From positions 3,224,001-3,288,000 of the forward strand of contig JAITYX010000017.1 in assembly GCA_021018815.1 (NCBI GenBank): a stretch of 64,000 nucleotides of DNA, written 5' to 3'. Position numbers and translations under genes: made by a program. How positions within the stretch are numbered: position 1 is the first letter of the stretch; each line of letters begins with the position of its first letter. Source of the stretch: Talinum fruticosum (lineage: Eukaryota > Streptophyta > Magnoliopsida > Caryophyllales > Talinaceae). The notes beneath the pieces were generated by a model. It was not told where the DNA came from, did no database searches, and worked only from the letters and a program-made list of their open reading frames with translations. This document shows positions 26,065-39,900 of this stretch, in pieces.

Positions 26065-28054
26065 GTCTGCCGCACAATGATGAGGGAGAAGGAGAGGGTG
26101 CATGAATATGCCATTGATCTGATATGATCATATATTTTATTTTTTCTCTTTTTGTTTCTTTTTGACATTTGATCATTTGTTAATCGAACTAGAGTTATTG
26201 TTTATTTACAGAGAATGGATTCATTATACTCAAATTCGAAACTTTTTTTTTAACGCGAACTAACAAGTAAAAGATATAAAATTTTATCGACATAAGTTAT
26301 TTTTATAGAACTTAAAGAAATGAGTGTCGAAATTATTTGAAATTTTAATACGCATGTATTAATTAAACTAGTATGCAATATTAAAATAGCTTTTTTTTTT
26401 TATAAAAGAAAATTTAAACTAAAAATTAATGTAGGTAACATTTAAACCAGATTTTTTAATATTTTCTTTAAAAATTTATATAACTATATCGATCGATAAG
26501 ATAATACATACCTGACATCAAAGTCTGTTTACATAAATTTTTTCCCTTCATCCACATAAAATGAAAATACATACTTAAATTGCATGATAAGTGGAGCATG
26601 TTTAGCGGTCCAAGAGCCCTAGGGCCAAGGTATTATAATTATAATTAATAAAAATATTAATATTAATTGCATATAGTATAATTATAATTGGAGTTGCATG
26701 AAGGGATTGAGCTGTATTTTCGTACAAAAAGTCAGCTGAGATCGTGCAATTTTGTTTGTTATCAATGCTCTTCATTTAATCAACTTTTAATCATCACCAA
26801 AATTTATAATTAGTGTTTTACAATTTTGTAAATCAAAAATATTTCCACATGATTTTTGGGTCCAATATTCCGACAAGTGTGGGCTACTTTTATTACTCAT
26901 TTTGTATTATACATTATTACTCAATTATTTGAATATGTGATTTTAATGTTTTTTGGGGGACATGAATTGAACCAGGACCAATCCTTACTTTATAATTCTT
27001 GCTACATTTTTAATAACATTTATGTTTCTTTTGGAAAGATAAATTAAACTAATGTTTGACTTGTGCTTAGGAGTGTAACTGAGTTGGAGTGAGCATGATT
27101 CGGCCAAACTCAAGCTCGGGTTGATCTTGTATGCTTACTACCCGATCATAAGTTCGGCTCGAGATAATAAAGTGTATACTAAGTGAAATTTGAAATTGTC
27201 GAAGTTGCAATTACCTTGGTACTTAATTACTATGAGAGTAGAGAGTTGAGAGTTGTTAATTGTCATATTTTTTTTTAAAGGATAAGTATAACAACTAGCA
27301 GGTAGTTTTTTTATAAGGATTCTACCTAATTTTAATTTATCCATTAAAATGGAGGGAAAGTAAGATGATGAAATAGAAAACTAAACTAAAGAAGAAGAAA
27401 TACAAATACTAAATTTGACCATTCAATATACACTCCGATTCTCGATGAATGAAGAAAATAGTAGGAAGATATGTTGAGGAGGGAGGGAAGTTACGTTGTA
27501 GGGGTCCGTGGAGTTAGTTTCAGACATGCCATTATTATTAGCATGCACAGACCTGGGAATAATGGGATCCACTCCTAATTCTCTGTGCGATTTGGTAGCC
27601 ATAAGGGGGTTCATGCCAACCAAATGCAAGCTCATTTCTAGCCTTGTCCTTCTATGCCTATAATTGGTTCTCCTCTCTCTACCGAGTCACTATCAATATT
27701 ATAATTTTTTAATGGACGGGGTATAAAGGTTAATATTACAGTAAGAAGAGAGAAAACCCGAATATACAATGTAAACGCGATATATTAATAAATTTAATTT
27801 GGATCGCTCAAATTTTTTAAATGTCTATTTTTTGATTTTTATTGCAAAAGATCTTATCTAATCAATATTATATAAGAACCCACAACTTAACCAAATAGCA
27901 TTAACTTTGGACTTAAAACATGGTTATTGTAATAACATTTATTTACCTTTCACCATAAATCAATACGAGAGTTGTTGAGATTCAAATCTAAAACCTTTTA
28001 ATAAAAATGAACTATTTAAGGTGAAAGTGCTTTATATTTACCGAGATTCAAACA

Positions 28055-28115
28055 TCTGTTCTCCTTCCTACCGGAATAAGACTCGCTATTATCTCATACT
28101 TTATTGGTATAGCGA
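28055..28115 (-). mobile_element. Possible tRNA-derived SINE remnant
   Basis: On the minus strand, ACCAATAAAGTATGAGAT (A-box-like) is followed about 40 bases later by GTTTGAATCTCGG (B-box-like), the layout of plant SINE heads. A sequence of the same type occurs near 61.9 kb. No poly(A)/T tail or duplication was identified. Confidence 0.3.
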
Positions 28116-28973
28116 CTTTCAATATGTAATATTTTACTTCCTTCTTGCAGATTAATTAATAGCTCGTCTATTAACAAATAAGGATACAAGTAAATTACAA
28201 GAAAACATATATATAAATATAATTTACCTAATTCATGCCGTGTGAAGGGTTTTCCTTTTTGGGGGTGAGGGTTAGAAAATTTATGCACATGCACAAACGT
28301 ATAAAAACCCTTGGGAAAATTAAACCTAAGTTTTTCTTATAACAATCAAACATGTTATTATTGGATAATTTTTTGGAGGATGAATTCATCATACATGTTA
28401 TTTTTTTGGTTTAATCAGCATATATTTTCTCGCCGCTCGTATCATGGTAAAGGGTGACGTCCAAGGTGATCAGCAATAGCTTGTCCTAACATCGATTTCT
28501 AGAGTCCTTCCAACAACTACACTTTTGAATTCAAATTTGTGTTCTTCTCTTTACCGAAATTAGGCCGCTAACAATTCAACCAACATTTTATTAATTATCA
28601 TACTTCTTGTTAAATGCAATATTGTTTCTGGCTTTTCATTTGAATACTTCGTTAATTTATTTTATACTGATCGTCTTTTATTTTAATGTTAATATAGAAT
28701 GATTTTTTGTTGGAAAAATATGATGAAAATCTAAAAGGTTCTTTTTTTCCCTTCCAGAAGTTATTTTCAAATTTTATAGAAATTAAATATTTTTAAAATT
28801 TAAAATAGTGAGAAATCTTAAGTTGGTATTTAATATTTATTAAGTCACAAAAGTAGAGTTTCTATTAATCGTTTGCCTAAAGATTTAGTCGAATTTCACC
28901 TACATCGTTCTTCACACCATATTTCAAAAAAAAAAAAAAATACAAGCCATCATCTGAAGTTAAAAGCGTAAAC

Positions 28974-29090
28974 TGGGCCCACTTTTGCGACTTGAGCCTA
29001 ATTAATGAAAAGGCAATATTTTGAAGCCAATACTTTCTGTATTGGGCTGGAAATCTCGTAGCCCAGCCCGCCATTATTTGGGCTAAACAT
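28974..29090 (-). promoter_or_regulatory. Promoter-like island with GGGCCCA/AGCCCA motifs
   Basis: On the minus strand TTTAGCCCAAA, GGGCTGGGCT, CAGCCCAATA and GTGGGCCCAG lie within about 120 bp. These are site II/UP1-like motifs common in promoters of growth-related plant genes. No gene can be attached to them, so this may be a promoter fragment or a regulatory relic. Confidence 0.25.
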
Positions 29091-31972
29091 TTAAAGGTCA
29101 ATATATGTTAGTAGAGGCACAGTATCTATCTTTCTCATGATTTTCCCTTGACAAATTTTAGTGAGTTTCTTTGTTTTTTTAGGCTTTCACTCACTCTCTC
29201 GTTACCATGATAGCCATAGTGAGTTCATCACCAGTGACATAAGTAGAGGAGGCATATGCGGTGGGGAGAAAGGCAATTTACCTCACTTCTTAGGATCCAA
29301 TTAAAGTAGAACAAACAACAAAGCCATGACGAAAAACATAACAAACAAGTATTGGATCACATAAGTAGCACGTATAAAGTGTTTGATAGAATAACTTAGA
29401 GAGGAGATTATGTTGGTTCTCCTCAGTTCTATATCAATTTTATGGCATGTATATAAGCGAATCCATTGATGGAAATGTATGGGTCCAAGCTTGGACATGA
29501 GGAATATGGCGAGAATTTAAATCTATATAAGGGCAGGTATAAAAATATATATATATTTTTTGGCACCAGTTATCTCGTCTTTTCTCACGTCTAAAGCATC
29601 ATAAGAATGAGTGTAGCTAATCTTGATGAGATAGATTGAAGTATGCTCATACCCGTAATTACTTTTCTAAGTCACTTCTTAAAAATTAAGATCCAAGTTT
29701 AAGGATTAAAGTCCAAGACTTTCCCGTCAAGAGGGGAGCTCAGACTGACAATAAATCCAAAATCAGTACTATTAATCTCTGATTCCGGTCAAAATGGGTA
29801 ATCAGCAGGATTTTTTTTTGGCTGTTTAAATCTTTGAATAATGTCCCAGTCGTTGATGTGATGTTCCCACTGACTCATTTAACCTCGTCAATAACTACCA
29901 ACTGCCAACCTAACTACCATTCGTTTTCTCTCTTTAATGATGCCACTTGTCCTAAAAATCTTCTTGGTCAATATCAACTAAACCCTTAAAACAAACAAAA
30001 TTTCTGTCACAATACTAAATTTGAATCAAAGTCATTGTTGTTATGGTAGGTAACTTGTACGTAAATGAAGGTGATCTATCCATGTTGGTCATGGCATTTT
30101 TCTTAGTTTCCTTGTTTTGATTTTTGAACATAACACACACATAAAATAGATAATTGGATATACAATCAATTTTCTTCGAATTTTAACTCGTAATTGAGTT
30201 ATCGTCTCCTTAAATGTATTCTTATTATCTAAATCTCAGTTATTTTCCTCAATAGAAATACCTAATATCATTAAGGTTATTTTGATATTTTAATTATGAA
30301 CGGGAACAATACTTTCATCTAAGATTCTAACCCCGATAGAGAAGATAGAAGTGTGTAATATTTATTGTAATTACACTTAGTATAATATTTCAAATTCAAA
30401 GGTAAGCAAACTTGTTGCAAAGTTAGGTAGGTTTAAATAGGACGGTAGTCGGAGAAAAAATTGAAGGTTAAGAGAGGTTGCTTTATGAAAGTGATGTGCT
30501 TACCATTATTATCTTGGATTATTTATGTTCTCTAGGGGAGTTTTTTTAAATAGAAAGAGATATTTTATTAATAAAAAACATACGATATATATATAAATAA
30601 TTTTTTAATAAGAATAAATTTAAAATAACAACAGAGATCTCTATTTCGACAAAGTTAATCATAAATATACTTCTTCTTGAATCCATACTTGTAACATCAA
30701 TTTGACCACAAACCATGTTCTTCGACTTCATTATGTCATTCCCGAATATCGGCAAGCTATTGTATAACGTCATAGAATAGATCTCGTGTGATATAATAGA
30801 TCTAATCGAAGGAAACGTTACTTTGATCAAGCCATATGAAATTCCATTGTTGAATCATTGTCAATTAAAATCAATGAATTTAATTGATAAAAATATCAAA
30901 AATATATAAGTCAATTGAATCAACAACCCTAATAAAACTTGCATGTATTGAAAAGAGAAATAACTCACACAAAGGCAAGAAATAAGACTCTCTAAATAAA
31001 GGAGAGAAACTTTAACTTTCACAAAAAGGAAAGAAATCCTAACCCTTTGTTACTTATTAAATTATTTGCTCTATTTTGGACTGTAAGTTTTTATTGTCAT
31101 AAATCTTCATCTCTACGACTATTATTATAAATTTATTATTAATTATTTACACTTTTAGATATAAATGTAAATTAACAATTTAAGCGTCTTCTATGTAAAA
31201 CAACTATTATAATAGAACAGAGTCACTATAACTTATAATAAACTATTATAAAATAACATAGCCGTTACAGTTTTTAGAAAAATCGTCCTCTATATACATG
31301 AAAAAGAAAATACAATACACGATCCAAGATCCAAGAAAGAAATCTTATGTATATACAAGCCCATACATACACTTACGTTTATTTTATTTTTATTTTTTTG
31401 GGGGGGTTGTTGGTTCAACTACGCATCATAAAATCGCCCTCTAAACAAAGACGTAATTGGTAGGGGAGAAAGAAGTCAGTCCCTGAATGAAAAGAAAATT
31501 AAGACACCATATATTTAACCATTTACATGCCAAAATCAAATTACACAAAGCCACAAACTGATGGGGAAAAAGAGGGTGGAAAAACTTTACAACGCAGAAT
31601 CCTATAAAGCTCAAACTCTTAAAAGTTCCGTTCTGCCCTAAATAAGGGTTTGAATAAAAACAGACTGGTAAAATTTGCTAAATACGCTGCTCCAACTGCA
31701 ACCAGCCTCTCCGAACGAACCGCCTCATACAATCGAGCTCAGCACAACAATGTTTAGCCGGAAAAACGTCTGAACGACGCAGCAGAACACCAGAGAACTT
31801 GGGGGGGCACGGGCATCAACCACTTAAAATTATGCCCCCAACTTCAACTTCGAGAAGAAGAAAAAAGAAGGGAAAAAGTCCAAACTCTCATATTCTAATA
31901 TATCCAGTTTCAATGCTACCTCCTAATAAAGAGGTGCAGCTCTTTGAAAACCATATTCAAAGGGGCACTTCC

Positions 31973-34900
31973 CTAAAATATGGCTTCCAGGTAGCGGTTG
32001 TTACGTCTTCTATTGAACTCCAAAACACTACCATAAGTCCGATCAGCAACCCCGACAAACAATGCTTCAGTGTCGGGGCTGAAGGATATCCCTGCAATCT
32101 CTCCAAACAGGTCGATTTCTTGCACCTTGTCATATCCGGATTTTGTGTCAAAGACATGCACAAAATCAGCTGGCTCAGCCATAGCCATAAATCGGCCATC
32201 TGAGGTGAACTTCAAAACTCTTATGGCGCCCATCCTCCCCTTGAGCACCTCCAGAGACTGAGACATGTTTCTAATGTCCCAAAGTCTGCAAGTCATGTCT
32301 TGATTGCCGGTTGCCAAGATATGCCCATCGGGGTGCCAAGCGGAGGAAAATGAATAATCCAAATGGCCATTAAGGGTACCAACAACTTTTCCTGTCTGAG
32401 CATCAGCAACCAAGCACTCAGAACTATCCCCAAGGACGGCCATTAGCTTGCCATCGGGACTCACAGAGGTGTTCTAACAGAACGAGAAAGGAAACAGGTC
32501 AGCATTGCACCCCAAAATGTCAAAAATTAAATGAGCACAATTTTATCATTAGGCAAGAGGTTCTTTAAAGGATACTCACATTAACGGACCAAGGAAAAGA
32601 GAAACGGTTAAGGCAAACAAAATTTGCGACATCAAATATTCTAACTTGAGCATCATTGTTGCCTGTTATCACCCTCCTTGAACCACTAGGGCAGTGGAAT
32701 ATATCAACTGCATTAGTGATAGCGTTCTCCTCTGTAGTCAGTTTTGTACAAAATGCCACATCCTCCTGATTCAAGTACTGCAGGAATACAGTATAAAATC
32801 ATGTAAGAAGGATTATATCAATTTGGATTCACATAATGGAACGGAAAGAATAGAATACTGGTGAAATGCCTTGCAGATGAGCTCCCCATGGAAACCACCA
32901 GCTACCAACAGATTATCCTTGACACTCATGGTGCTGATCTGCACCCTAGATAAGGGCTGTGGGAGAGAACGCGGGAATTTCTGTATCAAATTCAAATATT
33001 TATCTTATTAATCAGACTGCAAGGTGTATTTGATCTCTAGAAGCTCTTTTTGCTCTCAATAGGGTCTGCATTTTCACTTACAGCTGTAGGAACAATCGGT
33101 TTTGCGACATTAAGTACTTCTTTGCTTCTCTTAAGCAGAGCAGACCAATGCATGACAGAGTAGTTTTGCATAAGATACAAATCATGCTTGGATGTCACCC
33201 ATAGCAGATTCCTTAGCTGCAGTAAGGAACAAGATTGAATGTTAAAAACAGTCATGCAACCATGACATGTGTTGTCATCAATAATATATATATTTTTTAA
33301 AAATGTTTTCATAGCACCGCAAACTAGACCATTGTAAGGTGAATGCAACTATATTTCACAATCTCCCAATGTATACACCTACATACTTAATCCTGTGTGG
33401 ATTGGTGGACAACCTATATTACATTAGCTAAAAAGACTGTCTGCAGGTCTAATGAAAAATACTGAGAGCAAAGTGCCTGGGAACTAGGTTATAACAAGTT
33501 TCACAGGGTAAGACAGAGACCAGAGACGACAACAATTCCTAAAGTTCAGCCAAGCTAGAGGAAAACCATAATCCAAGGCTGAAACAATGGGATTCAACAT
33601 GATGAATCACAAACGCCATCTTTGAAACTTCTTCAACAATCACGCCCACCTATGGTAAAGCTGTGCAGATTGACATTGGACCTCAACCCCATGCATAGAA
33701 ACAACAAATGTTTCTCCAAAGCGGAAAGAAGATATTGAACCAGCTAACTACATCTATCTTTTCAAAAAAAGCAACAAAAGGATGTCCGAACCATAATTCG
33801 CAATAGAGCTGTATAGCAAGTTTTCATTAACATATCACATAGCACGAATACTATCATGCAATAGTCGATGCAAATCTATGTAATAAAGCAGGAAAGCTAC
33901 AGTGAAGTACAGAATATGATGCAATGACACAAAAGGCAAATGGAGAGAGAGTAGAAGCATTCAAGAAAAGGGTAAGAAAAAGTTAATGTCTTGTCATCAA
34001 TAATTCAAATTTCACAGACGTCTCTAAAATACTTAGGTATTACTTTCGTCCTCTCGTACCATATAGAAACGTTTCCTTTAAGCGCCAGCTGTCCAGATAT
34101 AACGCCACCCTGCTAAAGAGAGGTAAAAATTCTAGTACATGATAGGGTTAATGCAATATCATAATGACATTTTAAGCAATAAAGTAGCAATGACCATGTA
34201 CATGCACTGCCATGCTACAAATTGAAAACAGGAAAGTTGCTAATACAATATAAACGCACCAACTATTCTGCAGCATCATCAGACCATTAGCAAAGAAGAC
34301 AATAGCACCCCATTAACTTCATAGATTCAAAGGCTGGTAGAAGGAACCCTTAGGCATGATGATGACAAAAGAAAAGGTGTACATCCAGTCAGAGATCATA
34401 TTGCACAAAATTTTACCAAACAAGATGCAAGTATATGAACAGATGAAACTAGCAATTGCATAGATAGCTCCACGACTGGTAAGCATGCAAAAACTACTGG
34501 ATCCCCAAATATGATTCCAAGATCACAAATGGTGCAACATGATCACAAACATAGTGAAAGACACATTTTCAAAAAAAAAAAGACATCTCTATGTATACAA
34601 TACACCAGATGTTTAATGAATAGACTAGGAAGGATTCAAATATAGTACTCGCATCAGGAAGAGTATACCAAGACTACAAGACTAGGAGATTAAAAAAATT
34701 GCAAACACACAAGCAAGGTCTACAATATTCCACACAGCAGAGACCACATCTAAGATTGTACCTCAAATGACTGATCTTTTAAAGTTTATTAAAATGTGCG
34801 GAAAATATAGCAAGATAGCAATAGTAGAAATGATTAGATCGTGAGTTATCTGCACAAGAAAGCATAAAGTAAATACAAACCCATGTGTCACTGCCACTGG

Positions 34901-36400
34901 GTCCAGCAATATCAAATAGAAAATGCATTGGACAATAGAGTCAATCATGTCAATAGTGTGTAATGAATTTTCTGATTTGTTGTTCCTATTTCCAAGACTA
35001 GCTGGCCAAAATGGATCCCAATCTTATATTGGTATATTGTTAGCAGCCAACATATTGATTAGAAAAGTAAAAAATAAAGTACATTATTTCACTAGTTCTG
35101 GTGATAAATTAATAGTGTTTTGAGCTTAACAAAAGAAAATTGATGCCAATGTTACATTTGTAGCCTAGCAACATCATGTTTGATTTTGTTGTAATTATTG
35201 ACAGACAGGCAACTGAAGCTTGATTTGAATAGAAGACAAGCTTCATACCTTCAAATGGATTGAGGCATGGAGCTGCTATCACAGAATAGTAAGCAATGCT
35301 ACACTTAAACCCAAGGAGATTTACAAAATATATTCGAGTTACCTGCAAAACTGATGACTCATGAACAAGTCCTACACACGCACTAGATTATGCTAATTGT
35401 GGTACAAGAACTTAAATCTGGAGATTCTGGACCTAGCTGTCATTTTCTACTTACATACAAAAGGAGGGTGAGGGGAATCCTGGAACTAAATTCCACCAAA
35501 TTCTTACAATCCTTAGTTATATGCTCCTATGTCAGATAAAACCAGACATTCCCCGGTGTGATGCTATGTGTATGTAAACATGAAATGGTGATCAATAAGA
35601 GCAGCAGAACAGCTAAAATTGTTCGGTTAATTCTCAGCTTAATAAGTTGTGTTTATGAAATCATAAAGAGAGAGAAAAGGCACACAAGGCAAAGACTAGA
35701 CTAAAGTACCTGAAAATGGACGATTGTTGACTTGACAACCCTCGTGTTGAACTCAAAATCGTAAAAGATATGCCCTTTTTCCACTTGTTTGCATATCTAT
35801 AAACAAATCATCAGATGCTGTAAAATTAACAATTACCCAATTGAATTTAAAGTTTAAGCAATTCGCCCTTCTGCCTATATTGAGTCAATAACATTACGAA
35901 TCTATCATATCGGCCTTTACCCTCATCAGCAATATAAAGGTGAAATAAGACCAACCTTGTCAAGTTGCTGACGAGGAGAAGAAGGGAGATTCTCATAGTT
36001 CTTGTATTGCTTCAACCGAGTCTCGCGATACTTATCCCTGGTGAAATTGAGCCTCTCCCAGGGTATTCCCTGTATATCTTTCCCATTTCTTGCCTCCATC
36101 GCCGTAGTATCTGACGTTTTCGACTTCAGCTGCTCATCAAGCACAACAACAAAATCAATTCATCTCCGGATTTTACAGGAATGAATGCGGAGACAGCGAT
36201 ACTACACTTACGTTAACCAAGTCAAAGTCATCCTCCTCAAAATCAGAACCAAAATCATCATCACAGGAGCTCTTAGTTTTAGGGCTAGAACTCTCTGTCT
36301 CCGTTTCAGAGAATGAGAATCCCTCGTCGAAATCACTCATCTCGTAATATGCATCATCCACATACTGTAGTTCGTCGTTCTGGAACGGAAAGGACGCCAT
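31973..36400 (-). CDS. WD40-repeat protein (transducin-like, acidic N-terminus)
   Basis: Seven coding exons on the minus strand: 36212-36400, 35956-36132 (start could be 36129), 35710-35796, 33082-33216, 32870-32980, 32580-32777 and 31973-32473; about 464-465 residues. The N-terminus is acidic (DDDFGSDFEEDDFD) and is followed by IPWERLNFTRDKYRETRLKQ, a hallmark of the plant family with similarity to yeast C2A9.03-type proteins. The C-terminal half forms a beta-propeller: NNDAQVRIFDVANF, SVSPDGKLMAVLGD, WHPDGHILATGNQD with CRLWDIR, and FTSDGRFMAMAEPADFVHVF. The molecular role is unknown; scaffolding is the usual WD40 function. The intron after 32870 starts GC instead of GT. A 2.5-kb intron separates exons 3 and 4. 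Arabidopsis counterpart from memory: At1g78070. A 5'UTR intron donor is likely at 36820. Confidence 0.92.
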
Positions 36401-36991
36401 TTTTCCTTTTTAACAGAAAATTCACAATAATGAAACGGAACCAATTATTTTACACTCAGATCATCATCATCTCAATGATCAACAAGGTCAAAAAACTGTT
36501 CTAATCTCAACATGGAAAGAGAAATTAATAGGTCAAATTTCTACAAAAAAAAACTCAATTTCAGCTTAAACTTTACAGAACGAAGGGGATTAACCGCTAA
36601 TTTTAATCAGATAATCAAATTCAGCATTAAAAATGATCTAATTTAGGGATACGAATTCAGGTGAGAATTCAATCACAAATACGAATTAAACAGAAAAACG
36701 ATGCAACAATTCGAACCACTCAAGAATCCGAAAACAAACCGCGCAAGAATCAACCGACCAGAAAAAATTGGAAAAAAAGGCGATAATATAATCCATAATT
36801 CACGATTCATGATTCATTACCTAAGATAGAGAATCCGAGCAGAACCGATCCGAAGGAAGATAATTTGGGAGGGTTTAAAGGTCTGATGAATCGCTGAAAA
36901 GAGCAGGGGAATCTGGAAGGAATGAGAAGGCAAGAGATTTTGTAGAGGCGAGCGAAAAGGCCAAGGCTAATTAGGCCACCTTAACCTTCTA

Positions 36992-36999
36992 CTTATAGT
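36992..36999 (-). promoter_or_regulatory. TATA-like box of the WD40 gene
   Basis: CTATAAGTAG on the minus strand, about 590 bp upstream of the ATG and about 170 bp upstream of a probable 5'UTR splice donor (TTAG|GTAATG, GT at 36820-36819). The upstream 37.08-37.23 kb stretch is GC-richer (GGGTCCCACCGGGCC), as expected for a promoter. Confidence 0.45.
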
Positions 37000-39900
37000 G
37001 GGAAAGTAGGGGCAATGTTGAGAGAGAGGGAGAGATGACAATTTGATTATCTCTCGACAAATCAAATAGAAATAATGTATTGAGTGTGGCCCACACATTT
37101 GGATCGGGTTACCTCTTTCCCTGGCCCGTGGGAATTGGGTCCCACCGGGCCGACTCACTTGCTTTCGCCACCTCTCTCTACTCCCGTTACGCCTCTGCAA
37201 CTGCCGTTACCTTTTTCTTTTTTTAAAAAAAACAATTTTCTTCGAAACTCCTTGGTGGTTAGCGAGGAGGTCAGGGGCAAAACGGGGAATATAAAAGGCA
37301 AAAGCTCATTTCTTTTTCCCTGTAAGAATATTCTTTTGGTCATTTTCTATCAACATAAATCCAATTACCCTCTATGACTACAATTTTTTTCTCTAATTTT
37401 TTAAAATTTATAAGATTTAAATTTAACAGGTTATGGAGAGTGACCAGATAACTATTTTATAGTTAATAATGGAGGATTAAAATCAGTGCATGTCTATTTT
37501 TTTTTAATCCAGGGAGTTATCCTTTTAGAAAGAATCTTTATCTCGTATTAGTTTTGATAAGAATAGTAAGAATTAATGACTTATATATAGAAGGATAAGC
37601 AAAATAAACTCCATACTTTACCATTGATATTGTCGGAATAGGGGAATGAGTTCAATATACTTTAAATTAGGTTAATTGATCCCGAACTATCATGCAATAG
37701 TGCATTGCCCATTCAATGTATATTGACAAGGCTCAATATTTTCACAAACAAATATAATATCTTTATTTTCTTATTACTTCAGTAAATTTGAGCTATTATA
37801 ATATTTTGATTCGTATATAGCATAATTTTTTCAATTTACAAAAACTTAAATATAAAATTTAGCTTAAAGAAAATAAATATCAAATTATTTAAAATAATAT
37901 GTGTTAATTTTAATAATTTTATCAACTCACTTGTTATTGGAATTTACAGTCTACATTTGATTAGTATTGTAGATGAGATTGAATTTGGGATCAACCCAAC
38001 GGAATTTATTAGACATGAAAAAATCCTATTGGCTAGTAAATCCACCTTGAGCCGAACCCAATGAATTGCTGCCTCCTAGAAGAGGTGGCTCTCCCTTTCT
38101 CTCTCCCCGGGCCCTATAGCTTTTGGTGTTACACAATTAAATACAAGGGGTGGCCCGGTACATAAAAGTGAGCGAGGATTCAAGAAAGTGGTTCACTTCA
38201 CATTGGGTTTGGAAGTTGACACTTGACTTGACACACCACATGCCACGGTCTACAAAGAGATAGCCAAGAGGGGTAATATTTATAATATAAATTTTGATTA
38301 ATATGAGTCAAAATTTGGGTTTGGTTCAAATTGACTTTAATGAAATAATTATCAGATAACTTTTTTTAATATTATGTCCGAATTTAATTATGATTGAATA
38401 TTTCAGTTGGATAAATTTAAATAATTAAATTGGATGAAATTTTATCAATGTTAATTTCGATTTATAAATCTAATTATATAGTATAATTTAAACAGATAAT
38501 TTAATTTTTAAAAAATAACTATAAAAATAAAAACGAGTTGGGTTTATAAATTCGGATTTCGATAAATTTGTAGAGGGGGAAGAGCCAAGGCCAGAGGGGG
38601 TCCGTTAGCCTCCACGTGGTGGTGCGCAAATGGGAGGAGATAGATTGTGGCTCTCTCTCGGCCCGCCACCTGCCATTACCTGATCTGGTCCTAGTAGTGG
38701 TGCCAATATTCACCCAATCCATTTCTTTTTATTTATTTTAGGGCCCACAACTACCTTATCGTTTCTGTAGAATGACGCCGTCAATTTAGACGTTACGTTA
38801 ATTTAACCATAGTTAATGCTCTGGGTTAAGTTTTTCGTTTGTTCTTGCCAATGACGTTCTCTCTCTGTCTCTCTATCTCTAGTCTGTCCTTTGATCAAGG
38901 CAGGTCACCCGAAACTGGAATCGTCATGGACAAGGACAAGGGCAATGGGCGGGCCCTACGTTCAAATGGACGTCGTTCTCCGGGTCTCCACCGCCCCTTT
39001 CCCTTTCATTTTGGCCCATGGGTCGCGGCAAATAAAAATGTAGTACTAATTGACTAAAATATTTAACATTTTTTTGTTTGAAAAATATATATAATAATAC
39101 TAGCAAAGCCAAGATGTCTCACTAATTAGATGGCAAGATTTTCATTTTCTGATTATACAACGTTAATAGTCCAACTTTATAAATAGCATTCCCTGTCAAA
39201 TATAATATTTTAATTTTAAAATATTAATTTTACTTATAATATTTCAAATGAAATATTTTTGACCTGTTGTTTAAATTTTTTTATCATGATAGTTACTTAT
39301 AACATATTCAAATGATAACACTGAATAATAGAATAAATAAAATATACTATCAACGTATGACGAGTAAACTAACGCATTATCAAGTAATAAATCAGAGTGT
39401 TTATGAATTAATGGACATAGAAAGAATTGATATCACCAAAATAATTCGATCACGAACTTTTCATGTGGAAAGAACAATTGATAGCAATTAAGCAACAACC
39501 TCGTGAACTCAAATGCGTTATATATTCTTTCTTCTTTATTTTACAATGTTACAATTACTTACAATTTTTTTACAATTAATCGTACAACTCATTACAACTT
39601 ATTACCGTCTTATTACGACTCCTTATATCTAAAAATATTAGGATCGAATCATCTTTGTACCCAAGATAAATTACATGTATGACTGATTTTATTTACGTAT
39701 TATTTTTTAAAGTAACTTGTTTAAGTTTAAAATGACCGCCCTTTTATGTTTTTTTTTTAAAGGAGAAAGGCCTAATTAAAACAATTAAAAGGCAAAAGGA
39801 TCAACACATAATACTACTATATAGTAAATAGTAATACTATAAGATCTTATAATAAACATTATTTTGATAAAAGTAGTCATATGTAATGGAGAAAATATCT

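Larger units (their letters stand above)
18900..31972. other. 13-kb AT-rich spacer without recognisable genes
   Basis: From upstream of the ERF promoter to the 3' end of the WD40 gene I find only short frames without domains or splice-linked partners, long A/T tracts, (TTA)n at 20.9 kb, (AT)n at 22.55 kb, TTAA repeats near 21.3 kb, possible SINE remnants and degenerate AGCTCG-type repeat sequence near 27.06-27.18 kb. A short GC-richer hairpin lies at 26.0 kb and a GGGCCCA-bearing island at 28.97-29.09 kb. Non-coding RNA genes cannot be excluded. Confidence 0.65.

Noticed and set aside
26020..26065. MIR164 or MIR408 precursor
   Set aside because: Only short blocks match the mature sequences, with about six mismatches to miR408, and the six-base loop is unlike either precursor.
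27423..27635. 70-residue minus-strand frame (MSLHLVGMNPLMATKSH...)
   Set aside because: Slightly less AT-biased than its surroundings, but no domain, splice partner or promoter was visible.
31799..32203. 134-residue plus-strand open frame
   Set aside because: Antisense to the last WD40 exon and its 3'UTR; composition follows the WD40 codons.
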